Shown here piece by piece: positions 33,390 to 46,374 of a stretch of DNA of 64,000 bases. Position 1 is the first letter of the stretch; each line of letters starts with the position of its first letter. A program made the position numbers and the translations under genes. The stretch comes from Absidia repens (taxonomy: Eukaryota > Mucoromycota > Mucoromycetes > Mucorales > Cunninghamellaceae). The notes under the pieces are model-generated. The model was not told where the DNA came from. It searched no databases and saw only the letters and a list, made by a program, of their open reading frames with translations. The stretch is taken from positions 186,001 to 250,000 of the forward strand of contig MCGE01000032.1 of assembly GCA_002105175.1 (NCBI GenBank). Direction: 5' to 3'.

Positions 33390-33725
33390 TGATATGGTTG
33401 TAATAATAAAAAGACAAGAGTAAAAATAAGTGATACAATTGATATGGTTTTTATTTAATTAATAAAATGTCAAGTCTTTTTATAATAAAACGAAGATATT
33501 TGGGGCTGTGGATGGGAGCATGATAATGGAATATTTGAGACTACGGATAATTGAAGGCTGTGTGCTATCTGATGTGTTGAGTGACAAGTGTGAGAATAAG
33601 TGGGGAATTCAGGGGGGAAAATAGAATGAAGAGATAAGGCGGATATACAGTACAAATGATGATGGTATAGATATTTTGATGTACAGTACAGTACATATTG
33701 CGAATCAGAAACCAGGAATACGGCA
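33390..33725 (-). mobile_element. Solo LTR, family G, copy 2
   Basis: 336 bp reverse copy with GGTAT duplications at 33,385-33,389 and 33,726-33,730. Shares GGCTGTGGATGGGAGCATGA-type sequence with the complement of copy 1. Confidence 0.85.
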
Positions 33726-33899
33726 GGTATACAACAGAGTCGACGTTTTTTTGTCAATCATAGGTTCTCATACTCAAGTGAAAGCGTGGGAACAGACTAT
33801 TCTAGAGTGGAAATCCTCTTGTGCTTCTGTGCCCAAAATAGCCATTCCCTGTTCCGGAAATCAGACATGTGCTGATGGAGTAGAATATTCTATTTCTGT

Positions 33900-35570
33900 C
33901 TAGCGCTCTTTCTGGTATCCCGTTTTCTCACTGTTTTTAACTCGCTGTGGAGCTGGTGTTAGGATTAGTTTAGAAGGGTTTCAGAAAAGCGATGACGGCT
34001 TTCATTTTGATTCCAGGATCTTGGGGTTATCTCTTTTCTTCAATAAAACATAGAGTACAATGACTTTGGTTCAAAAATACCATGTCTTTGTTTTGAAAAA
34101 TGTGTGTTTGCTTCAATGCTATGTGTTTAAACTTCATTAGCAGTTTGCAGATCCCTAAGTTTGCTTCAATGATGTGTGTTTCAAGGTCATTAGAAGCTTG
34201 CAGATCCCTTTTGGAGATCCCTTTTTCTTGTAGCGTAGCACCTCACTCTACTTTTACATTTTCTTTCCTTTAGTATAGTCTTGACTACGTATCATGATTC
34301 AATAAAAGTTTTTTTATTTTGCAATGAACAATGGGTGACAAAGCTATTCTACTGTGGTAGACTAATCTGCATACTAATGTACATACTATTAATAGGCCTG
34401 GCTACTTTGCCCCGGTCGGGCCACTGCCCTGATAGCCCCGACATCGGGCTGGGTCGTCGGTCCAGTATTTTTTATATCTAGAAATCCCCGGTCCCCGCCC
34501 GATTGGCAAAATACCCGACTGACCCGACTGACCCGATTGACCCGATTGACCCGATTGACCCAGTTGACATAAAAAACAAAAATGGGGCTGACGAAAATAA
34601 AAAATCACCTGAGAATTATAAAAAATTTACTCGGAATCGGTAAAAACAATTACCGATTGCTCGCCTCTCGGTAAAAAAGTCCCAATGCCCATGGGGATAC
34701 CATCTTCCCCGACCTGACCCAGCCCCAGCTATCGAGAAGAGTCCCGATGTCCCATGGGGATGGCATCTGCCCCGACCCGCCCGGCCCGACTTCAATTAGA
34801 GCCAGGCCTAACTATTATACTGTGAAAATCTGTTCTACATACTATTCTTATTTGGTAGCCTATCCCTATACTCTGGTGATCTATTTTCCAAACCAATTTA
34901 GTACGGTAAATGGTTCTACATGCTATAATGTTGTAAGCAATACTGAAACATACAGTAGGGGCTTGTTATTACGGCTGTAGGCTTTCCCGACTTTGCTTTT
35001 GTTTGTTGACGGCCCTCCAGATGTTTTTGTGACAGGATTGAAAATCAAAGCCCACTCCGCCTGAATGATTTTTTAAGCGGCAATCCCCATTTCCTCTCTC
35101 TCTTTTTCTTTCTTTCTTTTTTTTTTTTAATGAAAAATTAATTTTTGGTCACGGTTTTTGGCTCGTTGTGGACCTGGTGGTCTTGGCTTTCTGTTAGGAC
35201 TAGTTTAGAAGGGTTTCAGAAAAGGGATGACAAGATGCATGGGGAATCCCTTTCATTTTGATTCTAGGATTTCGGGGTTGTCGTGATTAGCTTAGTTTGT
35301 CTCTTTTCTACAATAAAATTTGTCTTTTCTACAATAAAATTTGTCTTTGCTTCATTAAAACGTGTCTTTCCTTCAATAAAACTTGTCTTTGCTTCAGCGA
35401 TGTGTGTTTCAAGGTCATTAAAAGTTTGCAGATCCCTCTTAGAAATCCCTCTTAGTGTTCCATCGTAGAGATCTCTTTTTTATACATCATTCCTTCTTCA
35501 GGCCTTTTACTTTTCGCTCAAATAAACCAGACTTTTTTGGGCGGTTGTTTTTTTTTTTTGTGGGGAGGTA
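33900..35570 (-). repeat. R1 repeat copies split by a MITE
   Basis: Two R1 cores (about 33,930-34,080 and 35,150-35,400) with the companion segment between them. The companion is interrupted by the MITE at 34,393-34,810. The end at 35,430-35,570 is the reverse of sequence flanking the C/G minisatellite. Confidence 0.7.
34393..34810. mobile_element. hAT-like MITE
   Basis: 418 bp with 11-bp inverted ends TAGGCCTGGCT / AGCCAGGCCTA. It is flanked by ACTATTAA and ACTATTAT, an 8-bp duplication with one mismatch. The uninterrupted R1 sequence near 22,450 shows a single ACTATTAT here, which confirms the insertion. The interior is much more GC-rich than its surroundings and holds tandem GACCCGATT units (34,523-34,562). 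It encodes no protein. Its TIR differs from the hAT at 15,097, so it belongs to another family. Confidence 0.85.
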
Positions 35571-35825
35571 GAGTTTTTTTTTTTTTTTTTTGAAAAAGGA
35601 ACTAACTTTCTTTTTTTTCACGAGGGAAGCAAAAAGGCGAGAGAAAAACTGCATTGGTAGAAATAATCTTGAAAGTATTCTCTATCATTTTATCCATATA
35701 AAATTTTATTTAGACAACTTTCATAGTATATTTCATGGTTACAAAATTAAAACTCGTTAAAAAAGAAAAAACTAAAAGTCTCCAGATGCTATCGAAGTTG
35801 GTGAATCAGGTGCAATGGTGAATAC

Positions 35826-36114
35826 TGTCGTATTCCTTGTTCCTGATTAGCAATATATATATCAAAGTACAGTATCTATCTCGTCATCATTTGTGTATCC
35901 GCTTTATCACTTCATTCTATTTTTACCCCTGAATCCTCCACTTATTCTCACACTTGTCATTTTACACATTAGATTACACACAGCCTTAAATATACTATTA
36001 GAGTATCAAGCTCACATCCACAGTCTCAAATATGTTCATTTTGACATTTTATCAATTAAATAAAAAACCATACCAATTGTATCACTTATTTTCTACTTTT
36101 GTTTTATTTACTGA
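35826..36114 (+). mobile_element. LTR family G, copy 3
   Basis: Starts TGTCGTATTCCTTG and follows copy 1 to about TTACTGATCA. No clear target duplication (left AATAC, right CAAGG), so it is eroded or truncated. Confidence 0.65.
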
Positions 36115-36410
36115 TCACAAGGTTTGATAATAGCAGGACCGAGCCAAATAAAAAAAAAAAAACTTGATGATGAGCTATAAACGACTTGATAGAGGTCTTG
36201 AGAGTAGAAGATCCAGCTAGGGATTGATGATGAGAAAAGTGCGAAGGTAGTAGGGGACCTTCATAAAGAGAGCATCATAAGAGGTATCTTAAAAATGAAA
36301 CAATGAAGGAGGGATCTTGGTAAATACAGTATCATAAAGGGAGACCTTGGTGCGACAGTACCATACAGTGAGAGACGGGTTTTGGTAAAACAAGGGATCT
36401 TGATAAAGAC

Positions 36411-36756
36411 TGTTGTATTTTGCATATGAATGTAGCAATAAAATAAAATAAAGTGTGACACTAATGTAAATCATGCATAATGCAAGTGAAATAAAAATAA
36501 ATTCAAATTCAGTGCTACAATGCAAGGGCTCAGATCATATATTGGTGTCATGATCTGATTTCACTTTTTCATGTCTTTGAAAAAGAAACCCATTTATTAT
36601 ATCAAACCGTAGTAGTAGTTATACTGTTTCATACCATAATCACATCATTATAAAAAGATGCTTGACTTATATCAAATAAAGGTTATCAACATCCTCATCT
36701 TATTTATTTTTTATCTTTACTTTTATTTTATTTTATAAAAAACCTGAACTACAATA
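36411..36756 (+). mobile_element. Solo LTR, family F, copy 2
   Basis: 346 bp, nearly identical to 14,692-15,035, with AAGAC duplications at 36,406-36,410 and 36,757-36,761. The last two bases are TA instead of CA. Confidence 0.85.
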
Positions 36757-36856
36757 AAGACAACATTGTCAGTGAGAAACCTTGATCAGAAAAGGCGTCA
36801 TACCATCGAAAAGGGATCTTGGTCAAAAAAAAAAAAAAGCACCATCGAAGAGAAAT

Positions 36857-37171
36857 TGTCGTATTTGTCATCCTCTATATTTAAATTATAAATCAATCTA
36901 TCAAATATGGCAAATGTCAGACTCAGATCAGGCACTAACTGTCATATTCAATCCCGATCTGTCAGTACACTAATAATCATTCAATAATCTAATCACAGTC
37001 CAATGATTTATTCCCTCATCTCTATCTTATCCGATAATACATTAGTAGTAGAAATTTACTATTCCAATAATCGCTTCCCCAATTTTATTATAAAAGCCTT
37101 TCATCATTTAACTAAAAAAAATATAACTTTGTCTCACTTATTTGACTATTTTCTCTACTACCAACATTACA
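36857..37171 (+). mobile_element. LTR family H, copy 2
   Basis: Close match to 32,127-32,439, from TGTCGTATTTGTCATCC to AACATTACA. Target duplication not found. Confidence 0.7.
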
Positions 37172-40100
37172 ACGTCAACCTTGACTGATGGTGGCGCAAA
37201 AAGTAGGAAAGGCTTTTTTCTTGTTTTGTTTTTGTTTAGCAATTTCCTCTTTTGTCTTTGTGCTGAAAGTAGAAAAATTTCCTCTTTTTGCCGTGCGCTC
37301 AAAGTGTAAACACTTCCTGTTCTGGGAACCAGACATCTGGAGTAAGATATTCTCTTTTGTTTTTGAAACCAAAAACCTGTATTAGGAATATTTTGTTCAC
37401 TGTCGAAATGATATTTTGGGTTAGACATCTATTTCTGTCTCGAGCGACATGACTGAAAGCAATGTGGATGAAGCAATGTGGACCAATAAAGAGGATATCT
37501 GGGTCTGATTGGCCAATCACATTTCGAAGAATATTTTTTTCTTCACTGTTTTTGGCTCATTGTGGACCTGGTGACCTTGGCTTTCGGTTAGGACTAGTTT
37601 AGAATAGCGATTACATGATGCTTGGGGAAACCCTTTCATTTTGATTCTAGGATCTTGGAGGTGTCTTGATTAGTTCAGTTTGAATATTTTTTTTCAATAA
37701 AACATATTTTCGCTTAAATAAACTTGTCTTTACTTAAAAAAAAACATGGCTATGCTTCAGTGATGTGCCTTTGCTTTATTAGAGGTTTGCAGATCCCTTT
37801 TATAAGGAACGATGTATATTTATATATATATATATACATCGTTCCTTCTTCAGACCTTTGTTTTACACCATTCTTCTATAGACTAGTATCCCCTATTGAC
37901 ATTTCCTTCACTTTAGTATAGTATTTCCTCTTATAACCAAGTCATGAATCAATAAAAAGTTTTTTATTTTACAATATACTATATGTACGTTGTATTTTGC
38001 AAAAATGTAGCAATAAAATAAAATAAAGTGTGATATTGATGTGAGTCTAGCATGTCGTATTTGTCACTTGTCACTAATCATTTCCGACACTACCACATTT
38101 GTCATTCCTATGCAGGTATAACACACATCCTCAAGTATCCACTACTAAGGCATATGCACTCATATCTACAGAGAACCAACTTCCCAAGTTACACCCATAT
38201 CATAGTCTCAAATTACCATTCATCGTTTACATCCACCGCCCCAAATAGCACAGCCTTCCTTTTCCCCGTTTTACTATGAAACCCTTAATCATTTTATTCA
38301 ATAAAAACCATATCTGTTGTATCACTTATTCTTATAACGTCTTCTCATCAAATATTACAAGGCACAATACAAGTGAAATAAAAAAGAAGTTCAAATCCCA
38401 TGCTATAATGCAAGGGCTCACACGTAAATGTGGAGAGGGACAGGGAAAAAAGTGCTGGAAGGTTTGTTATACAGTATGCAATCTCAAAAAAATAGAGGTT
38501 TGACCTTATGTCAACGTGGATTTGATAAAAATAGTTAAAAATAAAAGATATATTTATTGAAGTATTGTATAAACCAACATAAACTAGTGGATGGTCATCG
38601 TTGATCTAATTGGGAGAGCGGAGGAATGTAAAAAGAAGGGATCTACTGTTAAAGACAAACTACTATAAACATATGAGAGAGACTAGTGGTGTGAATTTTA
38701 AAAAGACTAGGCATACTATATTCAAATGTAAAGTTAAACTAAGACAACTAACACTAAGCTAAATAATGAAGGCCTCATTACGCTCATCTCCAAGATGCTG
38801 TCCTAATCTAATGGTATGTCCAAAGCCTACCTTCCAAATGAAAGGGTTCCTCATGATGTTTACAATGCATTTTTTAAAATGCCTCTAATTCGAGTTCTAA
38901 TAGCTAATCCAATTTCGTCATAGTTTCATTGAAACTTTAATGAAAAGAAGAAAAAAAAAAAGGAAAAAGAGAAGAGAAAAAATAAAAAAAAAGAGAATTC
39001 GTCTGACTTTTTATCCATATGAAATAAGCCCAACCGCCCAACCGCCCAACTTTACGCAAAACCCATATCCAAGACTTTATACACACAAACACACACACAC
39101 TATCCAACAAAAAATTGATTTATATTCATAGTATGCACCTGAAAAAATTCTGACTTGGCCTGGTTTTGGTTCCTGGGGGGGTGTTTTTTTTCAGAATCCC
39201 TAGTGATGATGGTGACTACGGTTGCCTCTCTTGGACTTCTATTACTACGGCTACTATTTTGGCCACTTTGGCTCACAATTGTATTGCTGCGCGTGATTCT
39301 CTCGTCATGATGGTGGATCATTCTTTTATCAAGTAGGCATTCACATGCTACTTCTTATTATATGGTGGAACGTCTGGTCAAGCAGACAGTTCCGTGCTGC
39401 TGCTCCTCTCATTGTTCGTTAGTGGATCCTCCTGACATTTACATGCTACCCTTCCTTTTATCAATCTTTGATATATCCTCCTTTTGGCAAGTAGACGCCC
39501 TGTTTACATGCACGATATTATTCTGAATCCTTTTATCCAACAAACTGACTATAATGTTATTCTCTTTATTCCATGACGGGGGGGGACTTCTACAACATGC
39601 AATATGTGCAATATTTTTAAATATCAATAGTATTAGTCTAGTTGGTTTAGTTTACTTATTATGACCTATTCTCCCTATACATTTGAATAAACTATGTTGC
39701 TCTTGTTGGCATACGTTATTTTGCGATGATAGTAAAAATGATTTTAGTTGACATGGACTATGTTAAATAAAGCTGTTATGGGAAAGTGGGAAAGTGTTGT
39801 ATTTTTTTCAATCGTACATGCAGCATGTATAGTATGATGATCTTGTTCGTTTTTTGAAATCGAAACTTACAGACTGACGGGCCGTTTTCATGCAGTGGAT
39901 CGAGGTACTGTATCAGATGATTTTTTTTTTTTTTTTTGGCTTGGTAGATGATCCCACAAATTTAGTTATATATACCAGAAAGCATTTGCTCATAGTATGT
40001 TGTCAGATTGTCCTCCTGGAATTAATTACTCTACTATATTTTACGTATTATGTGTAAGGGTTCAAGATTTTTGGCAATACATTGTTCAATATACAGAGTC

Positions 40101-40990
40101 TAAAAGTGTTATTTTCAATTCCAATATCAGTGCGACGTGTTATGTTGATAAGGTATTAATATTGGCGTTGTGTCCACATTTGATGCTGTTCTAATACTTA
40201 ACAACAACGCATTGTTAAAAGTTCCTACCAAACACACCCCATGCACCATTATTATTGGCACATGCATATTTTTTGGTCTCTTACACACCCACACTGTATA
40301 TTCATTCGGTAAGACAATGTAAAGCATAAGGATGATCAATGATAAAGAAAAAAGTCAAAACATATTTTATTCAGTTGTATATATAAAACGATGACAACTA
40401 ACACTAGGCTAAACTAGTGACGGTTCCATAACACTTATCGAAAGATGAAGGCTAACCTGATACCGGTTTCCAAATCGAGAATCCAAAATGAAAGGGTGTC
40501 CTGTGCAACTTTTGTATTGAAATTTTTAAAATGCCCCTAATTCATATTCTAACCACTAATCCAATATCACTGTCACCTTATAGAGACTGCTAATGAATTC
40601 AATGTTTTAAAAAAAAGCTAAAGAAAAGGATGGTGGTGGAGAGAAAAACGGAAACTCGTGGGTTGGGTTGTGAAATAATTCTATCAATGTCCATCGTACT
40701 TTTTGATTTTATTACACACACACAGTTCCTAATGATTCACTCACTTAATGACAAACCCACCCTAATATAACCCACACTTCAAAACAAAAACTAGCTCTAG
40801 AATACACAGTAAAATTATGATTTTTTAAATATCCAATAGAGAGCGCGCCAGAATTTTTATTTCACAGTATTAAAGGAAAAAAAAAAAAAAAAAGACAGCT
40901 AACACTAAATCGAATAACATTCTATGCTACAAAGGATGATATCTAAACTAGCCAACTCATTTTTGTGAATATGAAGAGACTTTATCTACT
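37172..40990. other. Gene-free repeat stretch
   Basis: Holds R1 cores near 37,590, 38,830 and 40,480, a family F fragment (37,991-38,052) split by a family H LTR (38,053-38,359), and unassigned AT-rich sequence. The frames present are short and without recognisable motifs. Confidence 0.55.
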
Positions 40991-41794
40991 CCGAAAAAAG
41001 AAATAGGAGATCAGTGATATCTATTTCCGCAAACACAATCGCTTGCCCCCGCCGCATCCGCTCTCTCCCTCTCTTCAACTAAAACCATGGCAATGTGTCC
41101 ATCTTCAGTAGAGGGGCATATAACCTTGCATTGTTCCATACTAAATTTATCTGTTTGTCTTTCGTCAAGATCTGCTGTCAACGAGCAGGCGTAAAAAGAA
41201 AAGGGGAGGGATGAAAAGGCTATATGTGCGCAGTGAAAATAACCCACCTAGAAAAAAAAAAAGTGTGATTGGTTCAAAGTCCGTCGCGTCGATGCACGGT
41301 GCGCGAATTTTTTATTTTTTTTATTTTAAATGTCGACCGCAGCGTATTTTTTCTTTTCTTCGTCTTATGTTTCTACTGGATTTGGGAATTGCAGATTGTC
41401 ACCAAGTTCGATAGTGGCTGCTTCGAGCTTGTCGTTTTGTGACCTCTTCCTACCTTTTTATAAATCCATGTGTTTAACAGCTCTTCCTTTACTTTTTGAA
41501 TGTATACATTGAGGTTTTTGCTGTTACTCTTTGTCCCTACTTCGCCTTTTCTTCTATACTTGATATGTTGTTTCGTTTTTATAAACCCAACTTGATATTG
41601 TTGCTTTTATTATTACTTAACTCATCTTGTATAGTTGCCCTTAACAGCTTTTTCCCTTTTTACCTCTTTTCATTTCGTTAGTGGATGTATGTACACATTG
41701 TGGGTTTCCTCGCTGTCGCTCTTTGGAACTACTTCATGCATTATTTTTTTGTAAAGTATGAACTAGATGGCACAATGGGTTCTGAGCTCTGGTT

Positions 41795-42015
41795 TCCCTT
41801 GGGCTTTTTGGCTTTAGAAGTGGCGGAGCTGGTCCTTTTATTCCCTTGGGCTTTTGGCTTTAAAAGTGGTGGTGGGCCTTTTTCCCCCTTGGGCTTTTGT
41901 GGCTTTAGAAGTGGTGGAGTTGGTCCTTCAATTCCCTTGGGCTTTTGGCTTTAAAAGTGGTGGTGGACCTTACCCCCTTGGGCTTTTGGCTTCAGAAGTG
42001 GTGTGTTTTGGCCTT
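41795..42015 (+). repeat. Imperfect 45-50 bp tandem repeat
   Basis: Five degenerate units of CCCTTGGGCTTTTGGCTTTA followed by AAAGTGGTGGTGGACC-like sequence. The surrounding 41,200-42,330 has no recognisable gene; an AATAAAG signal lies at about 42,290. Confidence 0.75.
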
Positions 42016-42874
42016 ACGCTTGCAGAACCTGCTATTGTTTGACCTTCTACTTTACATTTGCAGTTCGCCCCTTTTCTTCCTCTTCTTCTTCCTCTTTTTT
42101 TTTCCCCGACCGTTTGATATGGCTTCCTTTGATTTGGTGGACTTCTTTTGCCCATGGCTGTTCATTGGCTGTATTTTGACTATCCTTTTGGCTTTGACTC
42201 GTTGATTGTCCTTTGACTGTGTTAGTCCTTTCCTGTAGTCTATATAGTAGTTTATAGTCTTTTTTTTTTTTTTTACAGTATTTCAATCAATAAAGTCTTT
42301 TTTTTTAATATATATTATGTATGTTGCCTTGTTTTCCTTTATGTATATATCAATTCATGCCGACCTCGTCGTGCTACCGGCAGACCTCTTTACAATGGGA
42401 GTTGGTAGAAGATTTGAGACATGATTGACTTTTTTGGGATAGCAAACAGGAACCCTTTTTGTGTGTGGAATGCGGGATGTGAAATAAAAGATGGGCGAGG
42501 CCTGCTACAAAAGCATGATTGATCAACAAAGTCTTGGACTTATGTCCCTATGAAATATATTATAGAATCACCATTCACTTGACTGCAAAAAAAAAAGGGT
42601 TTTGGATTCATGTTCATGATAAGCTGGTTCAGTCAAAAAAAAAAAAAAAAAGTCCAGGCATTGGATCGAGACCGCCTGTTTTCTTTTAAAAGTCCACCCA
42701 AAAACCTACACCACACAACTGAGAAGGAATTAGTAAGAATGATAAAAAAAAAAAAGGGAAGACTTTATTATGTATATACTATGTACAATGTATGGATGAA
42801 TATATATAATAAGAGAGGAGGGAAGGGAAACAAACTATCTACACTATACTATGTAAAACAAAAGCCATCGTATT

Positions 42875-44178
42875 TCAAATAGCCAAAGTAGAGAAATTAC
42901 TCAAAAAAATGTAGTCGGCGGCCTGTTTTTCGTTATCGGCCAATAATGGTTGTTGTTGTGATACAGGTGTTTCAAGAGGAGAAAACAACAAGTTATCATC
43001 ATCATCATCCTCTTCGTCCAAATCACTTTCCAAAAGCATATCGTGGTCGTCGTCCTCTTCCTTTTTCCCGACAAATACAAAAGAAGGTCGATTGGGCGTG
43101 GTAGGAGGAGATGGTAATAGTTGTTGTTGTTGTTGTTGTTGTGACTTGGTAATGTTGATAGGGGGCATCCTGCTGTTGTTGTTGGTAAAGGTAGGACATT
43201 GAAGAATCGCTTGTTCCAATTGATCAAGGGACATGCGTTGTAAGGGATCGATGCTGAGCAATTGTTTCAAAATGGCATGTACAGGGGCGGAAATGGAAGG
43301 TAACATGGTCATCAGAATAGAGGGATCCATCATATACATCCGAAAGGCAGGGTCATGAATCGAAGCTCGGTGCCAAGGATTTCGGCCCGTCATTAAATTA
43401 ATCAAAATGATACCTAGAGACCACATGTCATTTGGCGCAGTAGCATAACCAAGACGTTGTTCATCAAAATCACCTTGACATTCTAAATCACATGCCAAAA
43501 CAAAAAAAAAAGGGTAAATAAAAATCCCGCTGTTTCCTTTTATTTTATTTTTTTCATTTTACCTGGCGAGAAATAAAAGGTACTTCCACATCCATAATCT
43601 TTGGAAATGGTATCCGTAGTCGCCAACCCAAAATCACCTAGTTTCACGGTCCAGCCGCCATCAAACACCAAGATGTTTTCACTTTTCAGATCACGATGGT
43701 ATACGCCTGATTGATGACAATGCCGTACGGCGTGGATCAGTTGTAAAAAGACATGTTGGATCATCAGGGGTTGATTCGCATATAAATTCCGTTCGGTGAT
43801 GCAAGTGAATAAATCGCCCTCGGGACTGTATTCTAAGACCATGTGTGTGGTGACTGCATCCATGGAAGGCGCCTTCGATGATGATGATGATGACGGTAAT
43901 CGAATGACTTTTTCAAGGGAGATGATGTTCGGGTGAGAGGATAAGCGTGCATGTAAACCAATTTCTGTCCGCTGTAATCCTCGTTGTTTTGCATGAAGAC
44001 AGGGCGGTAAGGATTTAATGGCATACCATGAAGTATCATCATCGTCCATTACGTCTCGAGCCAGGTAAACGTGAGCGTATGCACCAGCGCCAAGCAATCG
44101 ATGAATTTGATACGTTTGATCGATAATGTGACCAGGTATAAGCTGTTGCTGTTGTTGTTGTTGTTGTTGTCGTGTCAT
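42875..44178 (-). CDS. Ran1/SKS1-type serine/threonine protein kinase
   Basis: Two exons, 43563-44178 and 42875-43482, encode 407 residues. After a poly-Gln start (residues 4-12) the kinase domain runs from LLGAGAYAHVYLARD through the catalytic Lys in WYAIKSLPP, YHRDLKSEN and LGDFGLATTD. Next come the activation segment GCGSTFYFSPE (split by the intron) and the late motif DPLQRMSLDQ. The GCGS-x-SPE activation segment with DMWSLGIILINLMTGRNPW is typical of the fungal Ran1/Pat1, SKS1, VHS1 and KSP1 group, which regulate meiosis, glucose responses or filamentation. The C-terminal tail is low-complexity (poly-Q, acidic Glu/Asp block). A TTTTATAAAA box lies just upstream of the start on the minus strand. 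The exact orthologue cannot be named from sequence alone. Confidence 0.9.
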
Positions 44179-46374
44179 GGTTGTTCGATTAAAAAGATCC
44201 AGCTTTTATAAAAGGTGTGTGTGTGTGGGTGGTATATCAGAAAGAAAGAAAAGAAAGAAAAGAAAGAAAAAAGATGGGGAAAAAAAATAATAATTCAGGT
44301 TTATATTTATATATAGAGATAGAATCTGAGCCCAAAAAAGCGTGGAAATGTTATCATGCAAAAAGGACCGAAAAAAATGATGTTTGTTTGACTAACCAAT
44401 AGGTTTGGGAAAAAAGAAAAACTCTCTTTTTTTTAACCTGTCCTACAAAAATCAAAACATTTTTATCCCACTTTTTTTTTTTTTTTTTTTTTAATTACTA
44501 CTTTATTCAGCAATAATTTTTCAACCATTAAAAAAATAAGACACACTTTTTTTTTATTATTGTTGTGATTGTGAAGGAAAAAAAGCAAACATATTTTAAA
44601 AATAACTTGATGGGCCTTTCTTACTTGCTGCATTTAGTTCCATGTTGGTAACACTCGCACATCGATTGTCGGAGCACCAACTCCACATGACAAGTGGCTC
44701 TTTTTTTCTTTTTTTCCTTTTCACACACACTCCACACGGTCCATCCAATCTATATACTTTATTTAAAAATGAGCACGATATACAGGATATGAGTGGTGAT
44801 ATTTCTTAATTTTTTTCTTCAAAACTATATAATTAATATATTCTTTTTTTGCCCCTCTCTCCCAGTAGAAGCACCGGAATTCAAAAAATTAGATTCGAGA
44901 TCTCACTCTCCCTCCTTTCCTCGTCAACAAATAAGGCAAGTGAGGTGGAGCAAACAGAATGGTGCTTGAACACATGACAAAAGCAATACAGTTCAATATT
45001 CAAAAAAAATATTTACCGTTCATTAAAGAGAAATACATAACAGTTTTGCAACAATATGATTTCATCGCAAAAAAATGATTTCATCAGGGAATTTGAAATC
45101 AAATCGATCGGAGAAGAAGACTCATCGATTCTTATAGAACTTTTTTTATAATTGGGTAAACAAGGGTTTAATAGCGAAAGTAAAAAATAATTCATTTTTG
45201 CCTGTTGTACAATATGATCAATGCTTTGTTTTGTTTGCTAAATTGACTAGACCTTTTTAAGTAAAACATTTGTATGCACCACAGTCTACAATGCCGTATA
45301 TGATATCTAGTAAAACACACACGCATTGTTATTCATTCATTGGTCCATCAACGGAGAATTTATATGCACAAGGTATTGTCAAATTTCTCATCATGAGAAC
45401 AACAGCAAGAAAATACTTGTTACTAACGGGAGAAGTACAATAAATTCGCTTTCCCACATAACATGCAAAAAATCGGTGATTGGTACCGGCCACAGTCTAT
45501 TGTATCATACGTTATGATAGGAATTGTCATTAGATAAGAAAAAATTGGCTTTCTTTTGGCTATCTTGATAAGACACTAAAGAAAAATGAATCATATGTAA
45601 TATCAAAACAATTCGTGTTGAAACATGATGATGGTGCCATATCAAACTAATGGATTTATGACTAAATTGATCGAGATTAATGAACCTTTTTTTTGCATGA
45701 TGAGGGTAACTTTGATCTCCGGATTACAATAAGTAAGCCAAGAAAAAAAAAAAAAGTCCGTTCTACGTTTCCTTATAATTTCTCGCTGTATGCTTTATAT
45801 TTGGGAAATAATACTGGCAGTCTAGAATCATCCAGTGTGTCGGGAATCTGTCATCCCGAAAAAAATCAATCCCCGGCCGGCTTGTTGCTAAATTCAAAAT
45901 GAAACATAGATTTAACCTTGTCTAATCGCAAAATCCCAAAGCACTTTTTTCTGTCAAATTCAAAATCAAAGCCAAGGCGTCTTTCATAGAAAACAGTGCA
46001 ATGAATAAACGCATTCAACTTTAAATATATATATATATATATATATTCCTATCCGCAACGTCAAAGAAAGATAGCTAGAATCAAGGCATCTGATAGGACA
46101 ACATCTACTTGAAAAGATACAAAAGGTAATGACAACCTCTAATTTATCATGACTTTTTGCAAGAACAAAGGTCGAAACTTCATTTGTACCACCATGATCA
46201 AGTCCAAGGTTTTTCTGGACGATCTTTTCATATGGTAAGAAAAAATCCATCACCACAAGACTCGGCGGCGGTTTAAATCTCATCCGCCAATCTTTTTTTT
46301 CCTTTTTGCCATCATCGCCCCTTTTTTTTTTCTCTCTTTTTTCTTTCTACTGCCCAAACACTTGATCTTTTCTG
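44179..46374. other. Gene-free spacer between divergent kinase and antiporter genes
   Basis: 2.2 kb with the promoters of both flanking genes. Contains A/T homopolymers, an AAAG-rich tract (44,239-44,272) and a short TA repeat (46,026-46,045). No repeat family or gene is recognised. Confidence 0.5.

Noticed and set aside
41200..42330. A gene in the Trp/Phe/Gly-rich frames near 41.7-42.2 kb
   Set aside because: These frames derive from the imperfect 45-50 bp tandem repeat and have no supporting motif.
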